A stretch of 64,000 bases of DNA from an uncultured Cohaesibacter sp. (GTDB lineage Bacteria > Pseudomonadota > Alphaproteobacteria > Rhizobiales > Cohaesibacteraceae). Both the position numbers and the translations under genes were made by a program. A model generated the notes under the pieces. That model searched no databases. It saw nothing but the letters and a program-made list of their open reading frames with translations, and was not told the origin of the DNA. Where the stretch lies: NCBI RefSeq assembly GCF_963662805.1, contig NZ_OY759857.1:1-64000 (forward strand). Direction: 5' to 3'. Below are positions 1 to 9,501 of this stretch, piece by piece (the stretch's first letter is position 1; each line of letters opens with the position of its first letter).

Positions 1-813
1 GGGACGAGCTCGAACCCGGTCAGCATCGACCCGACACGGGAGCGGGCAATGTGAAGATTTTGAGGGCATCGCCGGGTGTCTCGACACCGGCCAGCGCCAC
101 TTGTCGGTCGCGCGGCAGCGGATAGAGCTTCAGAGAGGCTGCCGTATGATACCAAGCGTCCCCTCGGCGCCGACGAACAGATGCTTCAGATCGTAGCCCG
201 TATTGTCTTTGCGCAGACTGCGCAGGCCATGCATGATCCGACCATCGGGCAGCACCACTTCGAGCCCCAACACCATGTCTCTGACGTTGCCATAGGCAAG
301 GACACTGGTGCCGCCAGCGTTGGTCGACAGGTTGCCCCCGATCTGGCAGGAGCCCTGTGCTCCGAGCGACAGCGGGAAAAGCCGATCCACTGTCTCGGCG
401 GCCTGCTGAATGGCCTCAAGCACCACGCCAGCCTCGACGGACCCGCGACGACTAACCTTCCGGATCCACCGACCGGATCCGATTTAGCCGCTCAAGCGAA
501 ACGATGACCTGGGAATTGGATGTGTCGGGGATCTGTCCGCCCACAAGTCCTGTATTGCCCCTTGCGGCACTATGGCGATTCCTTGGGCATATGCCAGCTT
601 CATGACCGCGCTTACGGTCCTCGGTGCTGCCCGGTTTGAGAACCAGAGGGCAGGTGCCAAAGAACTTGTTGCGCCATTCCTTGCAATAGGGCTCAACATC
701 AGCCGCCTCGGTGAGGCATTCTGTGCACCGATCAGGGCCTTGAAGCCATCAAGGACGGCTGGATCTAGGCCGGAGCTGTGGTCGGCCGCGGATATGGGAA
801 GCTTGGAGGTCAC
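1..813 (-). pseudogene. FAD-binding oxidase (GlcD/D-2-hydroxyacid dehydrogenase-like), multiply frameshifted, partial
   Basis: The reverse strand encodes the N-terminal FAD-binding (PCMH-type) half of an FAD-linked oxidase of the glycolate oxidase GlcD / D-2-hydroxyglutarate dehydrogenase group. Recognisable pieces come in the right order but in different frames: a linker like KPGSTED, then IVPQGG-NTGLVGG (split near 553), then the block GAQGSCQIGGNLSTNAGG (about 350), then VGAEGTLGII (about 150), SLKLYPLP, and GSMLTGFELV at the window edge. Restoring each piece needs single-base insertions near 722, 625, 553, 440-460, 150 and 50. No piece shows loss of conserved residues. The C-terminal half lies outside the window. 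It may be a young pseudogene or a low-quality contig end; the product family is clear, the status is not. Confidence 0.7.
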
Positions 814-1378
814 GAATGAGAAGTCTTATGTCGCGGGGTGGAAACAGAAAAGCCGCCGGATCGGCGGTCATTAGGGAGCAAAATAGCAGAAGGAAGCAAT
901 TGTTCCTAGTCCGTCTTCGCAATGGCTGCAATTTTCTGGCCTGAACCTTGCAAAGCCTAGCTCTTCGCCTGAACTTGGCGCGCAGTCTTGCAAGTTCCGG
1001 AAAGGGGCGTTGCTTTCAGAGAATGGTACAGTTTTTACACAATTAGACAAAAGTGAACAAAAATGCGTGCGCCTGTGGTCAATTGCCTTCGGTTGTATTT
1101 CGCACTATCTTTGTGGCGGGAACTCGGCGAACACAAAACGGCAAAGGTCATCGAATCGAGCCTTTGCAACTTTTAATTGGGTGAGCGCTCTCGGTCGGAG
1201 TGTCATTTGTCACAAATATTGACAAGAGTTACACACAGTCTTTGTTATTATTGGCAATATATTGGACTTTTTCACTCATATTTAGATGTTTAAGACTAGA
1301 AAGGATGGCATCTTTTAAAAATTTCACTATACAATTAACATGCACATTAGTTCTGCATCACAGCAAGGGGACAGCTGG
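814..1378. other. Intergenic region, AT-rich near the TetR gene
   Basis: I see no convincing gene here. The half next to the TetR gene (about 1000-1340) is distinctly AT-richer than its neighbours and probably carries the promoter and operator of that regulator. A TTGACA hexamer lies at about 1219, but no good -10 box can be paired with it with certainty. Confidence 0.4.
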
Positions 1379-2071
1379 ATGCCTTCACAAGGTATAACAC
1401 GTAAAAGGCCTGTTCAGCGTATGAACAGCGCCCATCGTCGACTTGAGATCGTAAACGCTGCGTTCGATTGCATCGCAAAGACCGGTCACCTGTCTACTTC
1501 AACAACCGAACTTGCCTACAAGGTCGGTATATCACAGCCTGCAATTTTCAGGCATTTCCGCTCCAAGCAGCAACTGCATCAGGCTATTCTTGATGAGGCC
1601 AATCAGCGCGTCATCGAAGAACTGAAGCAGAATATCGGCAACTCGGAAAGCTGGAACAACCCACTCGTTCTTCTGCGACAGATCATCATTCAGATGGGAA
1701 GAAGCTTTGAACGGGAACCGGGTGTCTGGCTGACCCTGATTTGCCAACGCTCAATTGCTGCCGAGGCCGAAATCACCGAACAGCGCGCCGGTATATCGGG
1801 CAACAAGGACGCCATTGCTCAGCTTGGCTTTGCACTTGAGCGTCTGGGCAATGCCGCCATCGACAACAAACAGGTCAAGATGAACATTCGGTCTGCTGAT
1901 CTCAGCAAAACCTGTTTGTCGGTTCTGTTTGGTATGGGGCAGCTTTGGCTCAACAGCGATTGCGATTTCGATCTGTGCGAACGGCTCGACTTCTCGATCC
2001 GCGGCATCGTTGCTGGCTATTTGGCCACTGCAGAGAGCGAACGCGACATTCCGATGTCGGCAATCGCCTGA
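1379..2071 (+). CDS. TetR family transcriptional regulator
   Basis: This encodes a protein of 230 residues with an N-terminal TetR-type helix-turn-helix; the recognition part reads VGISQPAIFRHFRSK at roughly residues 48-62, which is the classic pattern of this family. The C-terminal two thirds are helical and would bind an unknown ligand and form the dimer. I chose the ATG at 1379 because an AAGGGGA ribosome site lies about eight bases ahead; the ATG at 1340 has none. The gene stands alone, with AT-rich DNA in front and a hairpin behind. The nearest possible targets are itself, fabI downstream and the broken oxidase upstream. Family assignment is firm, function unknown. Confidence 0.9.
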   Translation: MPSQGITRKRPVQRMNSAHRRLEIVNAAFDCIAKTGHLSTSTTELAYKVGISQPAIFRHFRSKQQLHQAILDEANQRVIEELKQNIGNSESWNNPLVLLRQIIIQMGRSFEREPGVWLTLICQRSIAAEAEITEQRAGISGNKDAIAQLGFALERLGNAAIDNKQVKMNIRSADLSKTCLSVLFGMGQLWLNSDCDFDLCERLDFSIRGIVAGYLATAESERDIPMSAIA

Positions 2072-2126
2072 TCGACTGTGGGACCCGCCAAGGGTCGCCC
2101 GGTAAGTGATCCAATCAAATGTTATC

Positions 2127-2150
2127 AGACAGGCGGTATCTTGCCTGTCT
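2127..2150 (+). terminator. Stem-loop after the TetR gene
   Basis: A perfect 8-bp stem (AGACAGGC / GCCTGTCT) encloses an 8-base loop about 55 bases past the TetR stop codon. There is no strong U-run, so it is a possible terminator or 3' stabilising hairpin rather than a textbook one. Confidence 0.45.
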
Positions 2151-2634
2151 GGAATCTTTGGTGTGTCTGCTGTCCAGTGTCGCAAGCCCGGATGCCCGAC
2201 AGATCTCTCCTCCCACTGGTCTCGCTGTTTCTTGTCGCGCCCCCCGTCGCGCCCCCGTCGCGTCCATGCCGCATGAACCGTCGTTAGCGAGAACTTTCCA
2301 CATGCGGTTAAGAAACTGTAACAAAGATTGAGCAATGCTCTGCGCATGGCGGGCATTTAGGCGTTGCATTTTTGCATCGACATGATGGATAAAGGCCGGA
2401 CAATGGTGCAACGGTAACGCCTGTAAACGGGGCGTAGCTGCTGTTTTGACAGAGCGCCCTTGCCACTATCTTCAGGCGCACCGCACGTGCTTGCGGAGGG
2501 TATCAACCACAATTTGCCGATCGAACTGTTTCGGAGTGGTCAGTCTCTTTCCGTACCAGGTGTGCCACCCGGAAGCTTGCTTGATAGCAAATAAGATACG
2601 CGAACCGTCGCGACGGACGTTTAAGAGGTTTTTT
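2151..2634. other. Leader region of fabI
   Basis: No gene is supported between the TetR hairpin and fabI. A TTGACA hexamer at 2446-2451 and TATCTT at 2467-2472 resemble a sigma-70 promoter, but the 15-base spacer is short, so this is only a candidate. If used, it would give fabI a leader of roughly 150 bases. Confidence 0.35.
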
Positions 2635-3447
2635 ATGTCTGATAAGCCGCAATTGATGAAGGGCAAACGTGGCCTGATCATGGGTGTTGCCAACAACCGC
2701 TCGATTGCCTGGGGCATTGCCAAGGCGTGCCAGGATGCTGGTGCGGAATTGGCTCTGACTTATCAGGGCGAAGCATTGAAGAAGCGGGTTGAGCCGCTTG
2801 CGGAACAACTCGGAGCCATCATCGCCGGCCATTGCGACGTGACCGAGCCAGAAACCATCGATGAGGTTTTCGCCAACCTTGAAAAGGCATGGGGCAAGAT
2901 CGACTTCGTCGTTCATTGTATTGCCTATTCCGACAAGGAAGAACTTACGGGCCGTTACATCGAGACCAGCGCCGAGAACTTCACCAAATCCATGTTCATC
3001 TCCTGCTATTCCTTCACTGCGATCGCCCAGCGTGCAGAGAAGCTGATGACGGAAGGTGGCTCGATGCTGACCCTGACCTACTATGGCGCAGAAAAGGTCA
3101 TGCCGCATTACAACGTCATGGGTGTTGCCAAGTCTGCGCTTGAAACCTCGGTCCGCTATCTCGCAGAAGACCTCGGCAAGCAGAACATCCGCGTCAACGC
3201 GATTTCGGCTGGCCCGATCAAGACGCTTGCCGCGTCCGGTATCGGCGATTTCCGCTATATTCTGAAATGGAACGAGTATAACTCGCCCCTGCGTCGCACG
3301 GTGACCATCGATGAGGTTGGCGATGCTGCCGTTTACTTCCTCTCGGATTATTCCCGTGGTGTAACCGGCGAGATCCATCACGTCGATTCGGGCTATCATG
3401 TCGTCGGCATGAAGGCCGTTGACGCTCCGGACATTTCAGTGAACTGA
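2635..3447 (+). CDS. fabI: Enoyl-[acyl-carrier-protein] reductase (NADH) FabI
   Basis: FabI carries out the last reduction of each fatty acid elongation cycle, turning enoyl-ACP into acyl-ACP with NAD(P)H in the cytoplasm. The 270-residue protein is of normal length. It opens with the FabI-type Rossmann sequence GVANNRSIAWGIAKA at residues 17-31. The catalytic set is present with family spacing: Tyr149, Tyr159 and Lys166 (matching Tyr146, Tyr156 and Lys163 of E. coli), followed by the RVNAISAGPIKTLAA substrate loop. The ATG at 2635 follows an AAGAGG ribosome site and matches known FabI starts; the open frame further upstream is not coding. It is followed by a strong terminator and then a histidine phosphatase gene. 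Confidence 0.97.
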   Translation: MSDKPQLMKGKRGLIMGVANNRSIAWGIAKACQDAGAELALTYQGEALKKRVEPLAEQLGAIIAGHCDVTEPETIDEVFANLEKAWGKIDFVVHCIAYSDKEELTGRYIETSAENFTKSMFISCYSFTAIAQRAEKLMTEGGSMLTLTYYGAEKVMPHYNVMGVAKSALETSVRYLAEDLGKQNIRVNAISAGPIKTLAASGIGDFRYILKWNEYNSPLRRTVTIDEVGDAAVYFLSDYSRGVTGEIHHVDSGYHVVGMKAVDAPDISVN

Positions 3448-3504
3448 TAGAGTTCATTCACCAACACGGGATGCTTTCTCGTGTATGACTTTCGTCTGAT
3501 CCCG

Positions 3505-3542
3505 GATCCCGGCCTTTGCCGGTTGACCCGGGATCTTTTTTT
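3505..3542 (+). terminator. Rho-independent terminator after fabI
   Basis: GATCCC at 3505-3510 pairs with GGGATC at 3530-3535, with an inner GGC/GCC helix, and is followed directly by seven T residues. Confidence 0.85.
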
Positions 3543-3643
3543 GTGCCTAAAGACATCAAAAAATAACCGGATCGTCAGAAAATGGCGCTTCTTTGATCTC
3601 GTACCAGCGGCACTCTGCCGGACCATTGATGCAAGGAGATGTG

Positions 3644-4240
3644 ATGTCGACCCCGCCGATCTATTATATTCGCCATGGAGAGACCGACTGGAATGCCGAA
3701 GAGCGTTATCAGGGGCAGAAAGACATCCCGCTCAATGTGAAGGGTGAAGGACAGGCGCGCCGCAATGGCCGTCGTCTCGCCGAGCTGCTGCCGGATCCGA
3801 CTGGCCTTGATCTCTTTTGTAGCCCAATGACCCGGACACGGCAGACGCTGGCGCTGGTTCTGGAGGAAGCTGGCTGGACTGACAGCGACTGGGCCAAGAG
3901 CTGTATCTTCGAGGAAAATCTCCGCGAGTTTTCCTTCGGCGATTGGGAGGGCTGGACGCTTGAGGAAATCCGTGAACGGGAGCCTGAGCAATATTGGAAG
4001 CGCGAACAGGACAAATGGGCGACTAAGATGCCGAATGGCGAAAGCTACGAGGATCTGTCCTTGCGGATCGGGAAATGGTTTGATCGCTTGGATAAACCTA
4101 CGGTAGTTATTGCGCACGGAGGTGTCTTGAGGATTGTGCGGCACTTCCTCGAAAAGATCCCGCAGCAGGAAGCACCGCTATTAAAAACACCGCAGGATAA
4201 AATTTATTTCTGGTCAGGCACTGAAGCAAGCTGGCTGTAG
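3644..4240 (+). CDS. Histidine phosphatase family protein (phosphoglycerate mutase-like)
   Basis: The product (198 residues) belongs to the histidine phosphatase superfamily. The phospho-histidine motif YIRHGETDWN sits at residues 8-17, the second arginine in SPMTRTRQT follows, and the distal catalytic His is in VVIAHGGVLR near residue 155. These enzymes dephosphorylate phospho-sugars, alpha-ribazole phosphate or similar small molecules; no cobalamin gene is nearby, so the substrate cannot be named. The ATG at 3644 is preceded by AAGGAG. It lies between two good terminators and so is transcribed by itself. Confidence 0.92.
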   Translation: MSTPPIYYIRHGETDWNAEERYQGQKDIPLNVKGEGQARRNGRRLAELLPDPTGLDLFCSPMTRTRQTLALVLEEAGWTDSDWAKSCIFEENLREFSFGDWEGWTLEEIREREPEQYWKREQDKWATKMPNGESYEDLSLRIGKWFDRLDKPTVVIAHGGVLRIVRHFLEKIPQQEAPLLKTPQDKIYFWSGTEASWL

Positions 4241-4295
4241 GTGACGATGCAAGATTGTTGAAAAACTTAAACTAGCCAGTAGTTTAGGATAAGAC

Positions 4296-4319
4296 AAACC
4301 GGCCTTTTGGGCCGGTTTT
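4296..4319 (+). terminator. Rho-independent terminator after the histidine phosphatase gene
   Basis: AAACCGGCC and GGCCGGTTT form a perfect 9-bp stem with a short T-rich loop, ending in a T-run. Confidence 0.85.
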
Positions 4320-4488
4320 GCTATATCTGAAATAGGAAACAATGCCTTTTTCTTAAAAATCGAATGAAATTTTTCCAGTCTCCAAGACGAAGCCGTAAGG
4401 GTTCTTTGCTATAGTTTTTCATCGGTGGGGAAAACCGGTTCGCTGGCGAGGAAGCTCTTTCTCGCCGCTTGTTTGTGGGGATGTAGGA

Positions 4489-5019
4489 ATGAGAAAGACT
4501 ATATTCGTAGCGGCTCTTCTTCTGGCTACGGGCGTATCATTGACACACGCGCCTCCGGCGTCAGCTTCGGGAGCAGTCAATCCGTTGGCCAATCTGACCT
4601 TCGTTTGCCAAGGGGGCAATGAGTCAGCCGGTCATGATTATTTTTTCACAACGAAAGTTGCGAGTGTCGAACGGTCCGACTACCGGTTTCCGGCCAAGGA
4701 TGTCGTGTTCGAACTTGGTGGCGCGGCCGACGGTCAGCTGACACCGAACTGGAGCTTCGAGACCCTCAGTGAAGTCAATCGGGATCGATTGGTGCTTTAC
4801 GAGCGCGTCTCGCTCAGATCCCCTTCTCAGAACAAGCATGTCTATCGCACCTACGAGATCTTTCGTCAGGATGGCAACGTTTACATGGTCCTCTACAACG
4901 GGGTGAACGGTGCCCGCGACTGGACCATGAAAACCACACGCCCTTGTGGAACCAAGAAGGGTGACAAGATCGTTCAGCCGACGGCTAGAAAATTCTGGTC
5001 CACGACAATGATGCGCTAG
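4489..5019 (+). CDS. Secreted protein of unknown function
   Basis: This 176-residue protein starts with a clear Sec signal peptide: Lys/Arg at residues 2-3, a hydrophobic core of about 14 residues, and a likely cleavage site after ASA near residue 26. The mature part is small, rich in beta-prone sequence and has two Cys residues (one near residue 40, one in RPCGTKK near 160) that could form a disulfide in the periplasm. I recognise no named family. The ATG at 4489 follows a GGGGA stretch at a usable distance. It is a single gene between the phosphatase terminator and aroC. Confidence 0.75.
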   Translation: MRKTIFVAALLLATGVSLTHAPPASASGAVNPLANLTFVCQGGNESAGHDYFFTTKVASVERSDYRFPAKDVVFELGGAADGQLTPNWSFETLSEVNRDRLVLYERVSLRSPSQNKHVYRTYEIFRQDGNVYMVLYNGVNGARDWTMKTTRPCGTKKGDKIVQPTARKFWSTTMMR

Positions 5020-5267
5020 CGCATCCAAGGCCCCCGAGCTGCTTGTGCGTACCGATGGGGGCGGCATGATGTTCCTTCTTGCCTAAGAAGGAAGGACTCC
5101 CTTGCCGCCCCCTGGGGTGACGCAAAACCGTGCGGCGAGGACAAATGCCTGTTTGACCTTTCCCCTTCCGCTCTTTAAGACATCCCAAGCAGAATTTGTT
5201 ATTTGGCTTGCCGTGCCGCGTGCTGCATGCAACGGGATGTCAGGCGATCAGGCGGGGCGGATTTTTC

Positions 5268-6380
5268 ATGTCGCACAACAGTTTCGGACATCTCTTTCGG
5301 GTCACCACTTGGGGCGAAAGCCATGGCCCTGCGATTGGCTGCACGGTGGACGGATGTCCTTCTCTGATCCCACTGGCCAAGGAAGAGATTCAGGCCGATC
5401 TCGACCGCCGTCGTCCCGGCCAGTCACGCTATACCACTCAGCGTCAGGAAGCCGATCAGGTCGAAATCCTGTCGGGCGTCTTTGCCCATCCCGAAACGGG
5501 CGAGCAGGTGACCACCGGAACCTCCATCGGGCTGATCATTCACAACACTGATCAGCGCTCGAAGGATTACGGCGAGATCGCCGAGCGCTACCGTCCCGGC
5601 CATGCCGATTTCACCTATGATGCCAAATACGGCGTCCGCGACTACCGCGGAGGTGGCCGCTCTTCTGCGCGCGAAACCGCCATGCGCGTGGCCGCCGGTG
5701 CCATCGCCCGCAAGGTGATCCCGCACATCACCATTCGTGGCGCGCTCGTGCAGATGGGGCCACACAAGATCAACCGGGACAATTGGGATTGGAACGAGGT
5801 CGGCAACAACCCCTTCTTCTGCCCCGACAAGGAAGCGGCGGCACTGTGGGCGGATTATCTTGATGGCATCCGCAAATCTGGCTCGTCCATCGGGGCGGTG
5901 ATCGAAATCGTCGCCTCAGGCGTGCCTGTGGGCCTTGGCGCTCCGATCTATGCCAAGCTCGATCAGGATATTGCCAGCGCGATGATGTCCATCAACGCGG
6001 TGAAAGGCGTCGAGATCGGTGAAGGCTTTGCCTCTGCCGCGCTTACTGGCGAGGAGAATGCGGATGAAATGCGCATAGGACCGGATGGCAAGCCCGAATT
6101 TCTCAGCAACCATGCCGGCGGCATTCTGGGCGGCATTTCGAATGGTGAGGACGTGGTGGTGCGCTTTGCCATCAAGCCGACAAGCTCCATCCTGACACCG
6201 AAGAAGTCCATTACCCGCTCAGGCTCGGAAGTCGATGTCATGACCAAGGGACGTCATGACCCTTGCGTCGGCATTCGCGCCGTGCCTGTCGGGGAGGCGA
6301 TGCTGGCATTGGTTTTGGCCGACCACACTCTGCTTGATCGCGCGCAGCAGAGCACCGCTTTTGATGGGCATGCGCGATAG
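5268..6380 (+). CDS. aroC: Chorismate synthase
   Basis: AroC makes chorismate from 5-enolpyruvylshikimate-3-phosphate, the last shared step of aromatic amino acid synthesis, using reduced FMN. The protein has 370 residues, normal for the family. Signature stretches are WGESHGPAIGC at residues 15-25, the GRSSARETAMRVAAGA region near residue 130 with the conserved Arg/Ser pattern, and RHDPCVGIRAVPV near residue 330. The ATG at 5268 matches the usual MSxNSFG start of the enzyme. The gene is followed by a strong terminator and faces a convergent PepSY gene. Confidence 0.97.
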   Translation: MSHNSFGHLFRVTTWGESHGPAIGCTVDGCPSLIPLAKEEIQADLDRRRPGQSRYTTQRQEADQVEILSGVFAHPETGEQVTTGTSIGLIIHNTDQRSKDYGEIAERYRPGHADFTYDAKYGVRDYRGGGRSSARETAMRVAAGAIARKVIPHITIRGALVQMGPHKINRDNWDWNEVGNNPFFCPDKEAAALWADYLDGIRKSGSSIGAVIEIVASGVPVGLGAPIYAKLDQDIASAMMSINAVKGVEIGEGFASAALTGEENADEMRIGPDGKPEFLSNHAGGILGGISNGEDVVVRFAIKPTSSILTPKKSITRSGSEVDVMTKGRHDPCVGIRAVPVGEAMLALVLADHTLLDRAQQSTAFDGHAR

Positions 6381-6416
6381 GCAAGGCCTCTTGCCAAACT
6401 CTGTCTGATCGAACAA

Positions 6417-6451
6417 GACCCGCCTCCCATTGCTTGGGGGCGGGTCTTTTT
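6417..6451 (+). terminator. Rho-independent terminator after aroC
   Basis: GACCCGCC and GGCGGGTC form a perfect 8-bp stem, extended by a CCC/GGG pair inside, followed by TTTTT. Confidence 0.88.
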
Positions 6452-6549
6452 ATGGCCAGTCGGTGTCTGGCCTGAAGAGTGGGGCATCCCCCGGCTTTGG
6501 GACTACAAGGGAAATGCCCCGGCCAGCTGAAGAACGAAGAGAGGTAAAG

Positions 6550-7716
6550 TCAGCTGGCGGTCGGTTTGACGGTCGGTTTGGCTTTCGGGGTGAAGAGCGG
6601 GCTGATAAGGCGACGCCATGCAAGCGCGAATCCCGTCCAGACGAGGAACAGGCAGGCCAGAGAGGCAATGCCCGCAAGGGTCTGTCCCACTACCCCATAG
6701 ATCTCGCCCGTATGCAGGAAGCGCAGGTAACGCTGCAGTGCATTGGTCGGCGAGACCATTTCGTCCGGTCCGAGCGTCTTGACCACATCGCCGGTCTCCC
6801 GACTGAAGCTCACCATCTGCTGTCCGCTGACCTGCCTGCCGTTGCCGGTGTCGATGAGGACGGTCACGTCCTTGGCCTTGGCGCTTGAGGGAAGGGTCAG
6901 GGTGATGGTCTGCCAGTCGCTCTCGACGCTGCGGGCCGTCTCGTAGATCGCCTGATAGCTGACCAACTGGTCGGCTGGAAGGCTGCTGTCTTCTGTCACG
7001 ACCGTTGCCTGTTGTCCGCCGTGGCCACCACGTCCCTGCGGCGCCTCGACGCCTGCAACGGCGAAGACCGCATTGCGGGCCCATGGATAGGAGAGCGTGG
7101 CACCCGAGATCACGACAGCAAGCAGCGGAATGAAGACCCAGAAGGAGAAGACATGATGCCAGTTGAAGTCGCGCGCCCGTGTGGTCGGCATCTTGCTTAA
7201 GAGAATGCGTTGGCGGAAGAAGGGCCATTTGAAGCGTTTGGGCAGCCAGAGAACCATGCCGGAGACGATGATAAATAGGAAGGCGACGTTACTGACCTTC
7301 ACGATATCGCCGCCAACGCTGTCAAATCCCATCGCCAGATTGCGGTGCAGGCCTTCCATCAGGGAGAAAAAGCCGTCGACCGGAGTTTGGCCTGCTTCGA
7401 TGAAGGTGCCTTCATAGGGGTCCAGCAGTTTGAGGTTCCGCCGTCCTGCCTGAATTTTTACGGGGTCACTGCTGTCGCTGGAATAGGACAGCGTGGTTTC
7501 CTGCCCAGGAAACGCGGTTGCCGCCAGAGCCACCAACTCGTCCGTAGTCAGCATTTCAGCATGCTCGACGGTAGGAGCGACAGTGGGGCCGAAAAAGCCT
7601 TTGATCTGCGCCTCGTAAGTCAGGGCGACACCGGTCAAGGCGAGCACGAAAATGATAAGTCCCGTAACCAGCCCCACGGAAAGGTGGGACCAGAAGAGAA
7701 TGCGTCTGAATGACAT
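6550..7716 (-). CDS. PepSY-associated transmembrane protein (PiuB-type)
   Basis: The 388-residue protein is an inner-membrane protein of the PepSY_TM family, often linked with TonB-dependent iron uptake and probable ferric-chelate reduction. The first helix contains the typical HLSVGLVTGLIIFVLALTG sequence around residues 11-30; further helices lie near residues 140-160, 190-215 and 345-370. Conserved His residues are seen in LHRNLA, NWHHVFSFW and FLHTGEIYG, the last being a family hallmark. No siderophore receptor is adjacent, so the iron link is inferred from the family only. Downstream it converges on aroC. Confidence 0.85.
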   Translation of the reverse strand: MSFRRILFWSHLSVGLVTGLIIFVLALTGVALTYEAQIKGFFGPTVAPTVEHAEMLTTDELVALAATAFPGQETTLSYSSDSSDPVKIQAGRRNLKLLDPYEGTFIEAGQTPVDGFFSLMEGLHRNLAMGFDSVGGDIVKVSNVAFLFIIVSGMVLWLPKRFKWPFFRQRILLSKMPTTRARDFNWHHVFSFWVFIPLLAVVISGATLSYPWARNAVFAVAGVEAPQGRGGHGGQQATVVTEDSSLPADQLVSYQAIYETARSVESDWQTITLTLPSSAKAKDVTVLIDTGNGRQVSGQQMVSFSRETGDVVKTLGPDEMVSPTNALQRYLRFLHTGEIYGVVGQTLAGIASLACLFLVWTGFALAWRRLISPLFTPKAKPTVKPTAS

Positions 7717-7874
7717 GAGTTGGCTCCGGTCCAGAAATAGTCTTCAATTTTGACCTGAGCATAAGCTCTCACTGTCGCAGCATCATCTCGTATCAGGGCC
7801 GAATTGTCGCCAAATGTGACAAGGCTCGGCACTGCCACAGACGGTTACAAATCTTTGCGCCAGAGATCTCGCTT

Positions 7875-8597
7875 CTACACGGAAATCGCGGATTTTCGTG
7901 GCTGTCCTTGGCGCACCAGGGCCTGCAGCAAAAGGCCGATGAACAGGCCATTGAGCAGGTGCCAGAGAAAATGCGTGCCAAGCGGGAAGCTCGAGCAGAC
8001 GGCCATGTCGATGGTGCGGAAAAAGATCGACAGGGTGAAGGTGACCGCAGCGGCAAAGATCCAGCCTCTTGCCGGATGCTTGCGGATCGCCATTACGAGG
8101 GCAAAGCCAAACAGCGCCAGAATGCCGGGCAGATACTGCAGGGATCCGTTGAACCCATCCCGCCCCGCCGAAGCCCCGTCTGTCGCGAGGGTCAGATTGG
8201 AGACAAGAGCAATAAGCCCGGCAATCATCGCAAGCGAGACGCCATAGATGAGGAAGGCCCTGACCAGACTGGTGCCGACGATGCGATAGATCGCAAGAAA
8301 CAGATAAAAGGCGACAAAGCTCCAGATCGGGATGACATCGGCGAGCGACGACCAGACCTGCGCATGGGTATGAAAGAGATAGGAGCCGATACCGATGATC
8401 CCGGCCATCACGGTGGCGATGAGAATAAGAACATCATGGCCCTGTTGGTTCGTTTGCGCACGCAAGGTCCGGTAAACCTGAAAGGCCCAGATGGCAGCCA
8501 GAATGAACGAAAGATTGGTCAGGGCATTGATCGGTTCTGACCAATAACCGGGGTCCGTTCGTTCGCAATAGATGTCGACCGAAGCAAAGGCATTCAT
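7875..8597 (-). CDS. Ceramidase domain membrane protein (alkaline ceramidase/CREST-like)
   Basis: This 240-residue integral membrane protein has about seven hydrophobic helices. The N-terminal stretch ERTDPGYWSEPINALTNLSF (residues 13-32) and the central GSYLFHTHAQVWSSLADVIPI (split here around residues 80-100) are the pattern of the alkaline ceramidase family, which holds a membrane-buried zinc through His and Asp residues; a further His pair lies in FLWHLLNG near residue 215. Bacterial members are mostly uncharacterised; hydrolysis of an amide lipid is inferred, not shown. The ATG at 8597 has a weak AGGTAT ribosome site. It is separated from the PepSY gene by about 160 bases. Confidence 0.78.
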   Translation of the reverse strand: MNAFASVDIYCERTDPGYWSEPINALTNLSFILAAIWAFQVYRTLRAQTNQQGHDVLILIATVMAGIIGIGSYLFHTHAQVWSSLADVIPIWSFVAFYLFLAIYRIVGTSLVRAFLIYGVSLAMIAGLIALVSNLTLATDGASAGRDGFNGSLQYLPGILALFGFALVMAIRKHPARGWIFAAAVTFTLSIFFRTIDMAVCSSFPLGTHFLWHLLNGLFIGLLLQALVRQGQPRKSAISV

Positions 8598-9501
8598 GGG
8601 AGATACCTGTCAAAATAGACAATTGTGCGCACTGACACGAAAAGGTTAACAAAAACCAAAGCGATTAACCTTTATCAAAAAATGCCGGAAAATCAATTCG
8701 TTTTGGGACAGGGCGATCTCGTTTCGTTCTTTTTGTGATTTTAAACGTTCCTGTCCGAGTCACTTGTTTGATGTTTGTTCCTTCTTTGTCCATGAAAAAA
8801 TTAAATGGATCAAATGAAATTTAGTGATCGCCTTTAGCTTAATGCTTGTCAAAAGATGTGCTAGAATAAAGGTGCCTGTTAGGTATAAGGGGCAGACGAC
8901 ACAACAAACAAAAAACACGTCGTTCCCCCAATCAAGAACCGGTCTGCCAAAGCCTTTTGGTTACACTTCGATACACTTTCGGAATTCCCAGTTACGATAC
9001 GCCCTATTTTGGAACCAATTGGGGGGCATCGTCGTTAAAGAGCAGGATGAGAAGCCTGACGAAGACCTGAAAGACGCGACATTCGGATGGATGACGGAAG
9101 GAGCAGGGTCTGACCGGACAATGAGGAATTGGCCACGCAGATCGCTCCTTCCACGTTGCTTAAGTAACGCGAGAGGCAGGTTCAACCATCCGGCCATTTT
9201 GTACCTTTGTATGGCATGTTTTGAGGACTCTTCCAGCGAATGGATTGAAAAGGAAATTGGGATGCGCAACATGTTGTTTCTGACCGCTTTGTCGGTACTC
9301 GCAAATTACTGCTTCACCGCACTTGGCGAAATCAAAGAACGCTGCTCAAGCAAATAGTCCTGACTGAGCGCGCAAAAGAAAAGGCCTGGTGATGCACCAG
9401 ACCTTGAGACTTCTGTCGTCTTCGGCTGACCGCGTTGCGGTGCCTGAAGAGGCAACCAACCCCTTGCTTCTCTGTGCAAGGGATCAAGCGCCCATCGACT
9501 T
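8598..9501. other. Long intergenic region without a confident gene
   Basis: Roughly 900 bases separate the ceramidase start from the YeeE/YedE genes. The left part (8640-8850) is AT-rich and likely contains the ceramidase promoter. An open frame at 8824-9357 on the plus strand has no ribosome site and no protein-like composition except for a short hydrophobic tail, so I do not call it. Confidence 0.4.
9376..9406 (-). terminator. Probable terminator of the YeeE/YedE operon
   Basis: Read on the minus strand, AAGGTCTGGTG pairs with CACCAGGCCTT (one mismatch) and is followed by a TTTT-C-TTTT stretch. Confidence 0.6.

Noticed and set aside
2446..2472. TTGACA-N15-TATCTT as the promoter of fabI
   Set aside because: The spacer is two bases short and the -10 box is weak; kept only as a remark in the leader entry.
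8824..9357. Open frame of 177 codons on the plus strand between the ceramidase and YeeE/YedE genes
   Set aside because: There is no ribosome site, the composition is not protein-like, and only a short hydrophobic stretch near the end looks ordered. Likely chance.
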